A DNA stretch of 64,000 nt from Nitrospirota bacterium (GTDB taxonomy: Bacteria; Nitrospirota; JACRHJ01), in contig JAJYJM010000002.1 of NCBI GenBank assembly GCA_021789495.1, positions 62,001-126,000 on the forward strand, written 5' to 3'. The translations under genes were made by a program, and so were the position numbers. Shown piece after piece: positions 8,471 through 15,741 of this stretch. The notes under the pieces are model-generated. The model saw nothing but the letters and a program-made list of their open reading frames with translations, was not told where the DNA came from and searched no databases. Positions within the stretch are counted from its first letter, which is position 1, and each line of letters starts with the position of its first letter.

Positions 8471-9044
8471 CAGGTTTTTATGTGACTTCAGCGAGAAGCT
8501 GATACTATACCACTACGGAGAGCTCTCAAGAGAGCAGGCCTCCGAGGTCGCCGCGCATGTGCTTTCCTGCGCCCCCTGCCGGAAGGAGCTCGACGACATT
8601 TCCTTTGCGCTCTCCAGCGTTCCGGGGCCGGTAACCCCAACCTCCGGCGAGAGTTATGCCGCCGCCAAGGGCGTTATGCGCAGACTTTTCCGAAAGCCGT
8701 CCGCATTCAGGAAGTTCGTCCCCGTCTACATCACCGCCGCGGCAGCGATAGCCGCCGTATTGATAGCATTGTATCTGCCCGGTTTTAATACAACAAAACA
8801 GCCGATGCAGGCCCAGGCGGTCAAGGCCCCTGCGCCGGTAGACTGGGAAGTCCTGAATAATATCGACGTAATAGACGACCTCGACGTCATACACCAGATA
8901 GACCAGAGCGGTCTGGACGAACTGGGGCCGATAAGGGAATCGCGGCACAGTGCCGGTGCAAGGATGGCCGACAAGGGGCCTGTCAAGGCGGGAATCAGCG
9001 CGGACGGCGGGCGTCCGGAGATTGCCGAGGCTAACGGGGGCTGA
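8463..9044 (+). CDS. Membrane-anchored anti-sigma factor, zinc-finger (zf-HC2) type
   Basis: 193 residues. The N-terminal cytoplasmic part carries the ZAS signature His32-x3-Cys36-x2-Cys39 (AHVLSCAPC), which binds zinc and clamps an ECF sigma factor. One transmembrane helix follows (about 85-103, VYITAAAAIAAVLIALYLPGF), then a periplasmic tail of about 85 residues that would be the sensory part. The gene overlaps the ECF sigma gene, so the pair should act together: the anti-sigma holds the sigma factor at the membrane until an envelope signal releases it. The signal cannot be read from the sequence. Confidence 0.88.
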   Translation: MDDRFLCDFSEKLILYHYGELSREQASEVAAHVLSCAPCRKELDDISFALSSVPGPVTPTSGESYAAAKGVMRRLFRKPSAFRKFVPVYITAAAAIAAVLIALYLPGFNTTKQPMQAQAVKAPAPVDWEVLNNIDVIDDLDVIHQIDQSGLDELGPIRESRHSAGARMADKGPVKAGISADGGRPEIAEANGG

Positions 9045-9104
9045 GCCGTGCGGCTTAAAAGGGAAGTCCGGCGTGTTTTTAAGCCCCCGGCGCGAAGATT
9101 GGGG

Positions 9105-9776
9105 ATGATGTCTATAAAAAAACTCGCAATCGCGGCCCTGTTTGTCGGGCTGTCTATTTCTGTTCCGGCTTTTGCGGCGCAGGTCCAGGCCCTGCCCGTA
9201 AACGCAAATAAAACGCCTCCGTCCCATAAAAGCCGGGCGGGCGGGCGTCCGGTGCATATCGTCCGTTACAGGCGTCTTAAGAGAAGGACGTTAAAAGACC
9301 GTTGGGAATCCCTCTCCCCGCGCGAGCAGCAGGACCTTCTGGAAAACTATGAGATATGGAGGACTATGTCCCCGGCGAGGCGTAGGCGCCTCAGGAGGGC
9401 ATACCGCCTGTTTAACTCGCTGCCGCCCGCCAGGAGACAGGAACTCCGGGACAAATACGAAAAGATGAAGACCCTACCCCCGGAAGAGCGCGCGAAGGTG
9501 ATGGGCAAGGTGGAGCGCTGGCGGGAGATGACGCCGCAGGAGAAGCAGGCATACAGGGACGGCATCACCAGGTTCAACGCCCTGCCGCCTGAGAAACAGC
9601 TCAAAATTCGTTCCCAGCTTCGGGTGCTTAAGTCCCTCCCCCCACGCGAGCGAGCCAGGCGGCGCGAAGTGATAAGGCGGGAACTCGCCCGCCAAGGCAT
9701 AATAATCCCCCGCAGGAAAACCGCCGGACAGACCCGAAAGCCCGCAGTAAAACCCGTGCAAAAGGCGTCAAGGTAA
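9105..9776 (+). CDS. DUF3106 domain exported protein
   Basis: 223 residues from this start. A signal peptide (MSIKKLAIAALFVGLSISV, cleavage after AFA) precedes an Arg/Lys-rich mature protein with four or five repeats of the DUF3106 pattern: LSPREQQDLLENYEIWRTMS, LPPARRQELRDKYEKMKTLP, EERAKVMGKVERWREMTPQE and LPPEKQLKIRSQLRVLKSLP. Family members often sit next to ECF sigma/anti-sigma pairs, as here, and are thought to be periplasmic helical proteins; function unknown. A GTG at 9048, four bases after the anti-sigma stop, would add 19 Arg-rich residues before the signal peptide; I prefer the ATG at 9105 because the n-region then has normal length. Confidence 0.78.
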   Translation: MMSIKKLAIAALFVGLSISVPAFAAQVQALPVNANKTPPSHKSRAGGRPVHIVRYRRLKRRTLKDRWESLSPREQQDLLENYEIWRTMSPARRRRLRRAYRLFNSLPPARRQELRDKYEKMKTLPPEERAKVMGKVERWREMTPQEKQAYRDGITRFNALPPEKQLKIRSQLRVLKSLPPRERARRREVIRRELARQGIIIPRRKTAGQTRKPAVKPVQKASR

Positions 9777-9783
9777 AAACAAA

Positions 9784-10284
9784 TTAATGCGCCTGCACGG
9801 GCGCGAGAGGCGCCCGCATTACGAACGGCCCGGATACCTTGCCGACCATGTAAAGACACCGCCTGGTATCGTCGAGCATCATCCCGATGCCCTTCTGCCA
9901 GCTCACGGCCCCGCCTGGATGGTTCGCCGCTCCATATGCCGCGCCTTTACCGTTCCCTATCAGCGCAAGAAGCGCGAGGTTGATCTGGTCGAGATTCCGG
10001 ACCAGGAGCCTGAAAAGCCCCCTCTGGTCCCTCGGAAGGACCTTGAGGCCCAGCCTGCGCAGGTTGTCTATGGCCGCCCGCCTTGCCGTAATCCTGTCAG
10101 CCGCCGCCTTCAGCTTCCGCGCGTCCATTGCCCTGGCGCCGCCTGCGCCGTGCATATCCACCTTTATGGCCTCATAATCACTTTGTGTAGCGTCGAGGAG
10201 ATTGGAAATCCTGCTTTCAGCGTGCGCGGTAGCGGCAAGGGAAGCAAATGCCAGTACCGATACAAAAAAAGCCTGATACTTCAT
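9784..10284 (-). CDS. Exported protein of unknown function
   Basis: 166 residues. Signal peptide MKYQAFFVSVLAFASLAATA with cleavage after AHA, then a helical mature domain (DYEAIKVDMHGAG, RKLKAAADRITARRAAIDNL, LFRLLVRNLDQINLALLALI). I do not recognise a family. The start chosen has GAAAGGAGG seven bases upstream; extending further upstream would bury the signal peptide. It converges on the DUF3106 gene with only seven bases between the two stops. A good promoter (10524-10552, minus) lies about 230 bases upstream. Confidence 0.7.
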   Translation of the reverse strand: MKYQAFFVSVLAFASLAATAHAESRISNLLDATQSDYEAIKVDMHGAGGARAMDARKLKAAADRITARRAAIDNLRRLGLKVLPRDQRGLFRLLVRNLDQINLALLALIGNGKGAAYGAANHPGGAVSWQKGIGMMLDDTRRCLYMVGKVSGPFVMRAPLAPVQAH

Positions 10285-10446
10285 CGCCGCCTCCTTTCTT
10301 GAAACCGGGATATTCGCAGACCCAAAGAGGCATAGGCCCGTCAAGGGTAAAGTACGCCGTCTTTAAGTCGTGCCGAAAATCCGTTTTTCGACTTTTTGCC
10401 GGAGATTTCGTATTGCTTTTTGTTTGTAAAATGGAACGCCCAGAGG

Positions 10447-10475
10447 TTGATTCCGGGGTCTATAGGGAGTATAAT
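10447..10475 (+). promoter_or_regulatory. Sigma-70-type promoter for the PHP gene
   Basis: TTGATT (10447-10452), 17-base spacer, TATAAT (10470-10475). It would start a transcript near 10482 with a leader of about 190 bases before the PHP gene. Confidence 0.5.
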
Positions 10476-10523
10476 ATCCGTGTTTCTTTCAAAGAACGTT
10501 TTACTACCGTAGACGTGGTTATA

Positions 10524-10552
10524 AGTATAATGCCTTTTCATTGCCTGGTCAA
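10524..10552 (-). promoter_or_regulatory. Sigma-70-type promoter for the exported-protein gene
   Basis: On the minus strand TTGACC (10552-10547), 17-base spacer, TATACT (10529-10524). Predicted start near 10517, leader about 230 bases. It faces the plus-strand promoter at 10447-10475, so the two transcripts would overlap by about 35 bases. Confidence 0.55.
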
Positions 10553-10672
10553 GTACTATGTTTTGCAGTAATTTCAACGAGATAGACATTAAATAAAATT
10601 AATTATTATTTTCTTGCCGCGAGCTGTTCGTTGAGGCTATTATCTCACGGGGGGGGCAGGAAAGGGATAAAA

Positions 10673-11407
10673 TTGAAAGATCTCAAAATAGATTTTCATA
10701 TTCACTCGAAGGAAGACCCGCACGACTTCCTTAGAAACGACGCCTACAAGATTATCGACATTATGGCGGCCAGGGGATTCGATGCAATCGCCATTACGAA
10801 CCATAACCGGTTCACCTGGTCGGAGCGGCTCCGGGACTACGCTAAAGAGAGAGGCGTAATATTGATACGCGGGGTCGAGCGCACGATAAAACGAAGGCAC
10901 GTCCTGCTTATAAATTTCCCAGGAGAAATAAGCGATTACCGCACCTTGAACGATGTCGAAGGGGCAAAAAGAGAGGATAACCTTGTAATCGCCGCGCATC
11001 CGTACTTCCCGATGCCGACGGCCTCCGGGATTCTCCTCGACAGCCGCCCGGAGGTGTTCGACGCCGTGGAATACTGCCATTATTACGTAAAGAACTTAAA
11101 CTTCAACAACTGGGCGGTATCGCGCGCCTTTGAGATGGGAAAGCCGCTCATCGGCAACTCGGACGCGCACGTAACGCGTCAGATTGGCCGGACTTATTCT
11201 ATTGTAAAGGCTGAGAAAAATCCTGAGGCGATAATCCGGGCGATAAAGGAAGGCCGGGTGAAGGTCGTAAGCCGCCCGTACCGCGCCGCCCAGCTTTTGC
11301 GCATATCCTCGGTAATCTCCATAAGGAACTTCCACGGCAGGATGAAATGCCTCATAAAGAACGGCAGATACGGCTACCGGGGCGAGGCGGACACGCTGCC
11401 GGACTGA
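10673..11407 (+). CDS. PHP-domain metal-dependent phosphoesterase
   Basis: 244 residues. The PHP fold is shown by the metal-binding motifs in order: DFHIHS (His9, His11), AITNHN, LIRGVER, AAHPYF and the C-terminal NSDAH. PHP proteins hydrolyse phosphate esters (histidinol phosphate, nucleotides, DNA polymerase proofreading); the substrate of this stand-alone copy is not evident. The TTG at 10673 is chosen because AGGAAAGGG precedes it at proper distance and the protein then begins directly with the first beta strand; an upstream TTG at 10631 has no ribosome-binding site. Confidence 0.85.
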   Translation: MKDLKIDFHIHSKEDPHDFLRNDAYKIIDIMAARGFDAIAITNHNRFTWSERLRDYAKERGVILIRGVERTIKRRHVLLINFPGEISDYRTLNDVEGAKREDNLVIAAHPYFPMPTASGILLDSRPEVFDAVEYCHYYVKNLNFNNWAVSRAFEMGKPLIGNSDAHVTRQIGRTYSIVKAEKNPEAIIRAIKEGRVKVVSRPYRAAQLLRISSVISIRNFHGRMKCLIKNGRYGYRGEADTLPD

Positions 11408-11650
11408 GCGGAACTGCTTGATTTCCTGTCCTTTTCAGCCTGTCAGTCTGGGGAAGCCCAAGCCCTTAGGGCGTGTCGTCGGCATCCTTAAGACCCGCCT
11501 TTCTCTGAACCTTTTCCCGTCCCGGTAGAAGAAAAGGTTCGGCCCGCGCTGGACAAAAAAGTTTACTCCCTGCGCCCCCTTTTCGCCGCGAAACCCGCCC
11601 GTTTCGCTGTAAAAACCACCCCGAAACAAAGCCGCAGATGCCCCGTTTAA

Positions 11651-11677
11651 AAAAATAGGGACACACCCTATATTTTT
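11651..11677. terminator. Bidirectional terminator-like repeat
   Basis: AAAAATAGGG-acaca-CCCTA-TA-TTTTT: a 5-bp GC-containing stem flanked by A5 on one side and T5 on the other, so it can terminate transcripts from both the PHP and the hemH side. The core TAGGGACACACCCTA looks like an element often scattered in intergenic DNA (from memory, not checked). Confidence 0.5.
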
Positions 11678-11725
11678 CATCGGTTTTTATTTTCATCCGG
11701 TCGGCCATTGAATATGATAAGTTGT

Positions 11726-11752
11726 TGGGTTCCCGCTTTCGCGGGAATGACG
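11726..11752. repeat. REP-like hairpin, family A
   Basis: TTCCCGC-tttc-GCGGGAA followed by TGACGG. Same family as 15664-15693, 24466-24515 and 52486-52562 in this window. Confidence 0.7.
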
Positions 11753-11762
11753 GGGAACATCC

Positions 11763-11782
11763 GGACGCAATAAATTGCGTCC
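11763..11782. repeat. REP-like hairpin, family B
   Basis: GGACGCAAT-aa-ATTGCGTCC, a perfect 9-bp stem. Related cores are at 27678-27689 (GCAAT-ga-ATTGC) and 52971-52988 (GACGC...GCGTC). Confidence 0.6.
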
Positions 11783-11802
11783 CTACAATGGCGGGCAAAA
11801 AG

Positions 11803-11832
11803 GCAGATTCTTCGGCGGAGCCTCAGAATGAC
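11803..11832. repeat. Dispersed repeat, family C
   Basis: GCAGATTCTTCGGCGGAGCC followed by TCAGAATGAC. A reverse-oriented copy is at 59729-59760 and a terminator-forming relative at 6734-6757. Confidence 0.55.
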
Positions 11833-11913
11833 AAGGGGGGGGTGATGCGGTTCGGAACAGGCCGCGCAGGGTGCTCGAGTGGACAATGCCCCTGCAACGC
11901 GGGCGACCTGGCG

Positions 11914-12903
11914 TTATAAGAGTTTTTCCGCCGCGAGGGCGGCGAGGAAGTCTATGAAGGCGGGATCGTCGTCCAGACTCTTCGTCCTTTCGTATTTCAT
12001 GCCGAGCGATGAGGCGAGGGACTTCTGGAGGACGTCGCAGTCGTAGAGCGTCTCGACGTTTTCGGCGACGAAGCTTATGGGCACGATCAGGACTCCGCGC
12101 GCGCCGGAGGCGGCTGCGGCCTTTATCTCCTCGTCCGTCTCAGGCTTCAGCCATTCCATGCCCGTACGCCCTTTGCTCTGGAAACCGACGTGCGTCCGTA
12201 TCTCCCCAAGCTCTTCCTGGAGCATCGAGGCGGTGCAGAGGACATGATCTAAGTACGGGTCTCCTCTGCTTATCAGCTCCTCCGGGAGGCTGTGCGCGGA
12301 GAATATCACGGACAGCACCGGCAGACCGGCCTCGGGGCCGCCGGCACCGGGTTCCGGCGTGGTCTCAGTAAGCCTCTTCAGCGCGTCGTGCATCCTTCCC
12401 GACAGAAGCGCCGTGAACCGGGGATCGGCTCCGAATCCTTCGTAATAGACAATCTCCGGCGGGTTTGGGTCTTTTTCCGCCAGGGCCTTTAAGGCGCCGA
12501 AGCCGGAGCCGGTTATCGCGGGCGAGAAGTGCGGGTATAGCGGAATGGCCAACAACTTTCCAATGCCGTCCCCTTTTATTTTCCGGTAAGTATCCCGTAT
12601 GGAGGGCATTGTATACCTGTTGGCGTGGTATACGGAGACGTCCCTGTCCTTCAGCGCCGTCCGAAGCGCGGCGGCCTGTCTTTCGGTAATCGCGTCCATT
12701 GGAGAGCCGCCGCCGATAGCCTGGTATTTCTCCTTCACCGGCTCCTTTCGCATCGTGGCGACATACAGCGCGAGCAGGGGGCGTATCGGCCCCGGTGCCG
12801 GAAGGATATGCGGGTCCATGAAGAGCTTCATCAGGTACGGGAACACCCCCCGCACGTCGGACGGGTCTCCCATGGTCATAAGAAGGACGGCTTTGTTATT
12901 CAT
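11914..12903 (-). CDS. hemH: Ferrochelatase (protoporphyrin or coproporphyrin type)
   Basis: 329 residues, usual for bacterial ferrochelatase. Inserts ferrous iron into a porphyrin. Visible signatures: N-terminal VLLMTMGDPSD, the PLYPHFSPAITGSGF segment, the catalytic-histidine motif VIFSAHSLPEELI, VGFQSKGRTGMEWLKP and the acidic PISFVAENVETLYD near the C-terminus. Its start overlaps the hemE stop by four bases, and it is the last gene of the minus-strand operon ahbD-DUF4258-DUF2283-hemE-hemH. With an AhbD-like enzyme in the operon the in vivo substrate could be coproporphyrin III rather than protoporphyrin IX; sequence alone does not decide this. Confidence 0.93.
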   Translation of the reverse strand: MNNKAVLLMTMGDPSDVRGVFPYLMKLFMDPHILPAPGPIRPLLALYVATMRKEPVKEKYQAIGGGSPMDAITERQAAALRTALKDRDVSVYHANRYTMPSIRDTYRKIKGDGIGKLLAIPLYPHFSPAITGSGFGALKALAEKDPNPPEIVYYEGFGADPRFTALLSGRMHDALKRLTETTPEPGAGGPEAGLPVLSVIFSAHSLPEELISRGDPYLDHVLCTASMLQEELGEIRTHVGFQSKGRTGMEWLKPETDEEIKAAAASGARGVLIVPISFVAENVETLYDCDVLQKSLASSLGMKYERTKSLDDDPAFIDFLAALAAEKLL

Positions 12904-13946
12904 TTTACCCGGTGGCTCTCACCGTGCTCGTGGACGAAATCGACCAGCGCCTTCACGTGCTCCGGCGGGGTCTCCGGGATTATGCCGTGGCCGAGGTTGA
13001 ATACGTGCCCCGTGTCGCCCGCGGCGGCCAGAATCTCCTTCACCCGCTTCTCGATCTCCGGGATGGGCGCGAGAAGGAATATCGGGTCCATGTTGCCCTG
13101 GACGGCCTTCCTACCGACCTGGTTTCTGGCAGCGGCGATGTCGATGCGCCAGTCTATGCCTATGACGTCCCCGCCCGCCTGCGCGACGAGCGGCAGGAAT
13201 CCCTGGCTGTTCCCGACGAAGTTGATTACCGGAACCTTGTCGCCTTCAGGGGATGTTTTTATGCCCTGTATGACGAGCCTGGTATACGGCATGACGAAGT
13301 TCAGGTAATCCGCCGGAGAGAGCACGCCGCCCCATGTGTCGAAGATCTGTATCGCCTGCGCGCCAGCGTCAACCTGCGCGTTCAGATACTTTATTACCGT
13401 CTCCGTGAGCTTCTCCATCAGGGAGCGATATACCTTCGGCGCGCTCCACATCATGGTCTTTAAGTTCTGGAAGCTCCTGCTTCCGCCGCCCTCGACCATG
13501 TAGCTCGCAAGCGTAAAAGGCGCGCCCGCGAAGCCGATAAGCGGCACGTTGCAAGATTCAAGTTCGCGCCGGAGCATTTTTACCGTCTCCGGGACGAACG
13601 GCACGTCCGCCTCAGGGTCGATTACCCGGAGCGCGTCCACGTCGGCCTGCGTGCGGATTGGTTTCTCGAAGACGGGAGCAGGGTTGAAATCGAGTTTTGC
13701 CCCCATCGCCTCGACGGGGATTAATATGTCGGAGAAGAGTATCGCGGCGTCGATGCCGAACTTGTCTATCGGCTGGAGCGTCACCTCCGTGCAAAGCTCC
13801 GGGGACTTGCAGAGCGTCAGGAAGTCCACCTTCGCGCGGACGGCGCGGTATTCCTCCATGTAGCGCCCCGCCTGGCGCATGAGCCATACGGGCGTCCTGT
13901 CCACGGGCTTGGAAAAGCAGGCGTTGATGAAGCGGTAATCGGACAT
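12900..13946 (-). CDS. hemE: Uroporphyrinogen decarboxylase
   Basis: 348 residues, full length. Converts uroporphyrinogen III to coproporphyrinogen III by removing four carboxyl groups. The N-terminal signature PVWLMRQAGRYMEEYR and the LFSDILIPVEAMG, GFAGAPFTLASYMVEGG, FDTWGGVLSP and GHGIIPETPPEHV segments are those of HemE. It starts directly after the DUF2283 stop and overlaps hemH by four bases, so all are one transcript and probably translationally coupled. Confidence 0.96.
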   Translation of the reverse strand: MSDYRFINACFSKPVDRTPVWLMRQAGRYMEEYRAVRAKVDFLTLCKSPELCTEVTLQPIDKFGIDAAILFSDILIPVEAMGAKLDFNPAPVFEKPIRTQADVDALRVIDPEADVPFVPETVKMLRRELESCNVPLIGFAGAPFTLASYMVEGGGSRSFQNLKTMMWSAPKVYRSLMEKLTETVIKYLNAQVDAGAQAIQIFDTWGGVLSPADYLNFVMPYTRLVIQGIKTSPEGDKVPVINFVGNSQGFLPLVAQAGGDVIGIDWRIDIAAARNQVGRKAVQGNMDPIFLLAPIPEIEKRVKEILAAAGDTGHVFNLGHGIIPETPPEHVKALVDFVHEHGESHRVK

Positions 13947-14156
13947 TTATGCCACCTTCTGCGATTTTATCTCGTACTGGATGCCCTTGGGGTCTGCAAC
14001 CTTCTGCGATGCGTCAAGTATTTCTATCGAGATTATTTTCCCATTTTTGCCATAATCTACAATGACGCCTTCTCTGATTTCATCGCTTTCTACGATTGAT
14101 TCGTCGGAAAGGATGAAATCGACTATATCGTTTTCAGGGTCATAAATTACCTTCAT
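13947..14156 (-). CDS. DUF2283 small protein (antitoxin-like partner)
   Basis: 69 residues with the DUF2283 pattern: KVIYDPENDIVDFIL, then an acidic strand (SDESIVESDEIREGVIVDYG) and the conserved GKIISIEILDAS. DUF2283 proteins are commonly encoded next to DUF4258 proteins in what look like type II toxin-antitoxin-type pairs; the role is not proven. It overlaps the upstream DUF4258 gene by four bases and abuts hemE with no spacer. The last 19 residues contain two QKVA units encoded by a near-identical 16-bp direct repeat (13950-13965 and 13995-14010). Base composition is visibly more AT-rich than hemE, suggesting later insertion. Confidence 0.8.
   Translation of the reverse strand: MKVIYDPENDIVDFILSDESIVESDEIREGVIVDYGKNGKIISIEILDASQKVADPKGIQYEIKSQKVA
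13950..14010. repeat. 16-bp direct repeat at the DUF2283/hemE junction
   Basis: TGCCACCTTCTGCGAT (13950-13965) and TGCAACCTTCTGCGAT (13995-14010), 15 of 16 identical and exactly 45 bases (15 codons) apart, in the 3' end of the DUF2283 gene. Confidence 0.7.
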
Positions 14157-14422
14157 TTTGAATCCTCCTTCCAGTATTTATCGAACTTGGAAGTTTTATA
14201 AACCGTAACAACTTTAAAAGTTATTCGTTCTTTAATGCCTATAACCCGGAGAACCATTTTTTTGTTCAGTTGCGGGTCAAAATATTTCCCCTGCAATATT
14301 ACCCGCCCACCCCTTGAAGGAATGACCAGCGTTGGTTCGTTAACAACGGCGAACAGAACCTCTTTTGAAATTCCCCTTCTGCCCATCTCAAACAGGGCGT
14401 GGTCAGAAAGGATTATTTCCAT
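14153..14422 (-). CDS. DUF4258 domain protein (toxin-like)
   Basis: 89 residues matching DUF4258: ILSDHALFEMGRRGISKEVL near the N-terminus, GGRVILQGKYFDP, then the strand VLRVIGIKERITFKVVTVYKTSKFDKYW. The family shares the compact RelE/BrnT-like layout and often pairs with DUF2283. Its ATG overlaps the stop codon of the ahbD-like gene by one base (TAATG) and its end overlaps the DUF2283 start by four, so the pair is tightly integrated in the heme operon. Toxin activity is inference from family context only. Confidence 0.8.
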   Translation of the reverse strand: MEIILSDHALFEMGRRGISKEVLFAVVNEPTLVIPSRGGRVILQGKYFDPQLNKKMVLRVIGIKERITFKVVTVYKTSKFDKYWKEDSK

Positions 14423-15507
14423 TATTTGTTTGCCCTATCCTTCCTCATCCTCGCCGGGGTGTAATTGCAGAACGGCTCTTCCTGCAAGTAATCGCCTGAG
14501 ATTGCGTCGGCCCGCGCGCGGCAGCCGCCGCAGACGTTTATGTATTCGCACACTCCGCACTTGCCCTTGTATTTTTTGAAGTCCCGTAGCTCCTGGAATA
14601 AGGGCGCACTCTCCCAAATCTCTTTGAACGGCGTCTTCTTGACGTTCCCCGCCGAGTGCGGGAAATAACTGCACGGGTACACCTCGCCCTCGGCGGTGAT
14701 GAGGCATATAACCTGGCCCGCCAGACAGCCTTTCGAGCCGCCGGTGGAGAACTTCAGCGTCCTGCGCTCCAGCTTGTCCCCTTCTTCGGCCAGCTTGTTC
14801 ATCTGCGGCACGATGCGGTAGTAATGCGGCGCGCAGGTCGGGCGCATGAGGATGTCGGTCTCGTGCTTTTCCGTTTCATAGTGCCACTTCAGAAGCTCCT
14901 CGTAGTCCTCCTTGCTGATAAGCTCGGACATTATCTCCTCGCCCCGGCCTGTCGGGACGATCATGAACATGTACCACGCCTTCGCGCCAAGGGACTTGGC
15001 GAGCTTCATCACTTCCGGGATCTCTTTCTGGTTCCTCTTCGTAAAGGAGGAGTTTATCAGGAACTCGATGCCGTGCTTGTTGAAGAGCGATGCGGCGCGA
15101 ACGACGCCCTCGAACGCCCCCGGCTGGCCTCTGAAATTATCGTGGACAGCCGAATTGGAGCCGTCGAGGCTCATGGACACCATCTTGATTTTGGCCTCTT
15201 TCATCTTCCCGCATATCTCGTCCGTGACGAGGAAGCCGTTCGTGGCGATGCACATCCGAAGGCCGAGCGATGTTCCGTGCGAGGCTATCTCGAAGAGGTC
15301 GGGCCTGAGGAGCGGCTCCCCGCCGGAGAGGACTATCACCGGGGAGGCGAAGGCGGCTATGTCGCCAAGGAGCTTCTTCGCCTCGGCGGTATCGAAGGCC
15401 GTGTCGAAGGAATTTACCCCTGAGGCGGAGCGGCAGTGGACACAGCTCAGGTTGCATCGGCGTGTAACCTCCCATGCTATCCACTTCGGGACAAAATCCA
15501 TGTTCAT
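14422..15507 (-). CDS. ahbD: Radical SAM/SPASM heme enzyme, AhbD-like (heme b synthase)
   Basis: 361 residues. The radical SAM cluster motif is Cys-x3-Cys-x2-Cys in [15 protein letters not shown] follows at about residue 60. The C-terminal SPASM part carries many cysteines ([45 protein letters not shown]). [15 protein letters not shown] and GGCRARA..GDYL..EP.C.Y.P are shared with AhbD and the related NirJ proteins; AhbD oxidatively decarboxylates iron-coproporphyrin III to heme b, NirJ works in heme d1 synthesis. Adjacent hemE and hemH favour AhbD. First gene of the operon; GGAGA lies about ten bases before the start. Confidence 0.85.
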   Translation of the reverse strand: MNMDFVPKWIAWEVTRRCNLSCVHCRSASGVNSFDTAFDTAEAKKLLGDIAAFASPVIVLSGGEPLLRPDLFEIASHGTSLGLRMCIATNGFLVTDEICGKMKEAKIKMVSMSLDGSNSAVHDNFRGQPGAFEGVVRAASLFNKHGIEFLINSSFTKRNQKEIPEVMKLAKSLGAKAWYMFMIVPTGRGEEIMSELISKEDYEELLKWHYETEKHETDILMRPTCAPHYYRIVPQMNKLAEEGDKLERRTLKFSTGGSKGCLAGQVICLITAEGEVYPCSYFPHSAGNVKKTPFKEIWESAPLFQELRDFKKYKGKCGVCEYINVCGGCRARADAISGDYLQEEPFCNYTPARMRKDRANK

Positions 15508-15663
15508 AACATAAATCTCCGGGAAAAACTCTGGAAATGCGTGGGGTTAATATAACACAGGCGGGCGGGCGAAAGCAACTCAAATCGGGGCGGGGCAAGA
15601 CTGTGCGCCAGGCGCAATTTCCTCTTTAAATTAAGGTTTTTCTGGTATACTTATTTTGAAAAG

Positions 15664-15693
15664 CCGATGGATTCCCGTTTTCACGGGAATGAC
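15664..15693. repeat. REP-like hairpin, family A
   Basis: ATTCCCGT-tttc-ACGGGAAT (15671-15690) flanked by GATGG and GACG, in the 234-base divergent spacer between ahbD and tkt. Confidence 0.7.
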
Positions 15694-15741
15694 GTTTGCC
15701 CGGGATTTGCGGGGGCATGAAACCTGCGAGGGAGGGCTGTC

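Larger units (their letters stand above)
10285..10672. other. Divergent spacer between exported protein and PHP gene
   Basis: 388 bases with no gene I trust. It contains two promoters that point at each other: plus strand 10447-10475 and minus strand 10524-10552. A small minus-strand frame (10341-10589) without recognisable features runs through both promoters and is not called. Confidence 0.55.
11408..11913. other. Repeat-filled convergent spacer between PHP gene and hemH
   Basis: 506 bases between two converging genes, made largely of palindromic elements: a 10-bp inverted repeat GAACCTTTTC/GAAAAGGTTC (11507-11516/11531-11540), a terminator-like element (11651-11677), a REP-like hairpin (11726-11752), a second hairpin (11763-11782) and a third repeat (11803-11832). 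Small frames crossing it translate repeat DNA and are not genes. Confidence 0.7.

Noticed and set aside
10341-10589. 82-codon minus-strand frame in the PHP/exported-protein spacer
   Set aside because: No ribosome-binding site or recognisable domain, and it crosses both predicted promoters.
11466-11798. Small minus-strand frame over the repeat-filled spacer
   Set aside because: Its translation (FPRKREPNN) is the REP-like repeat itself.
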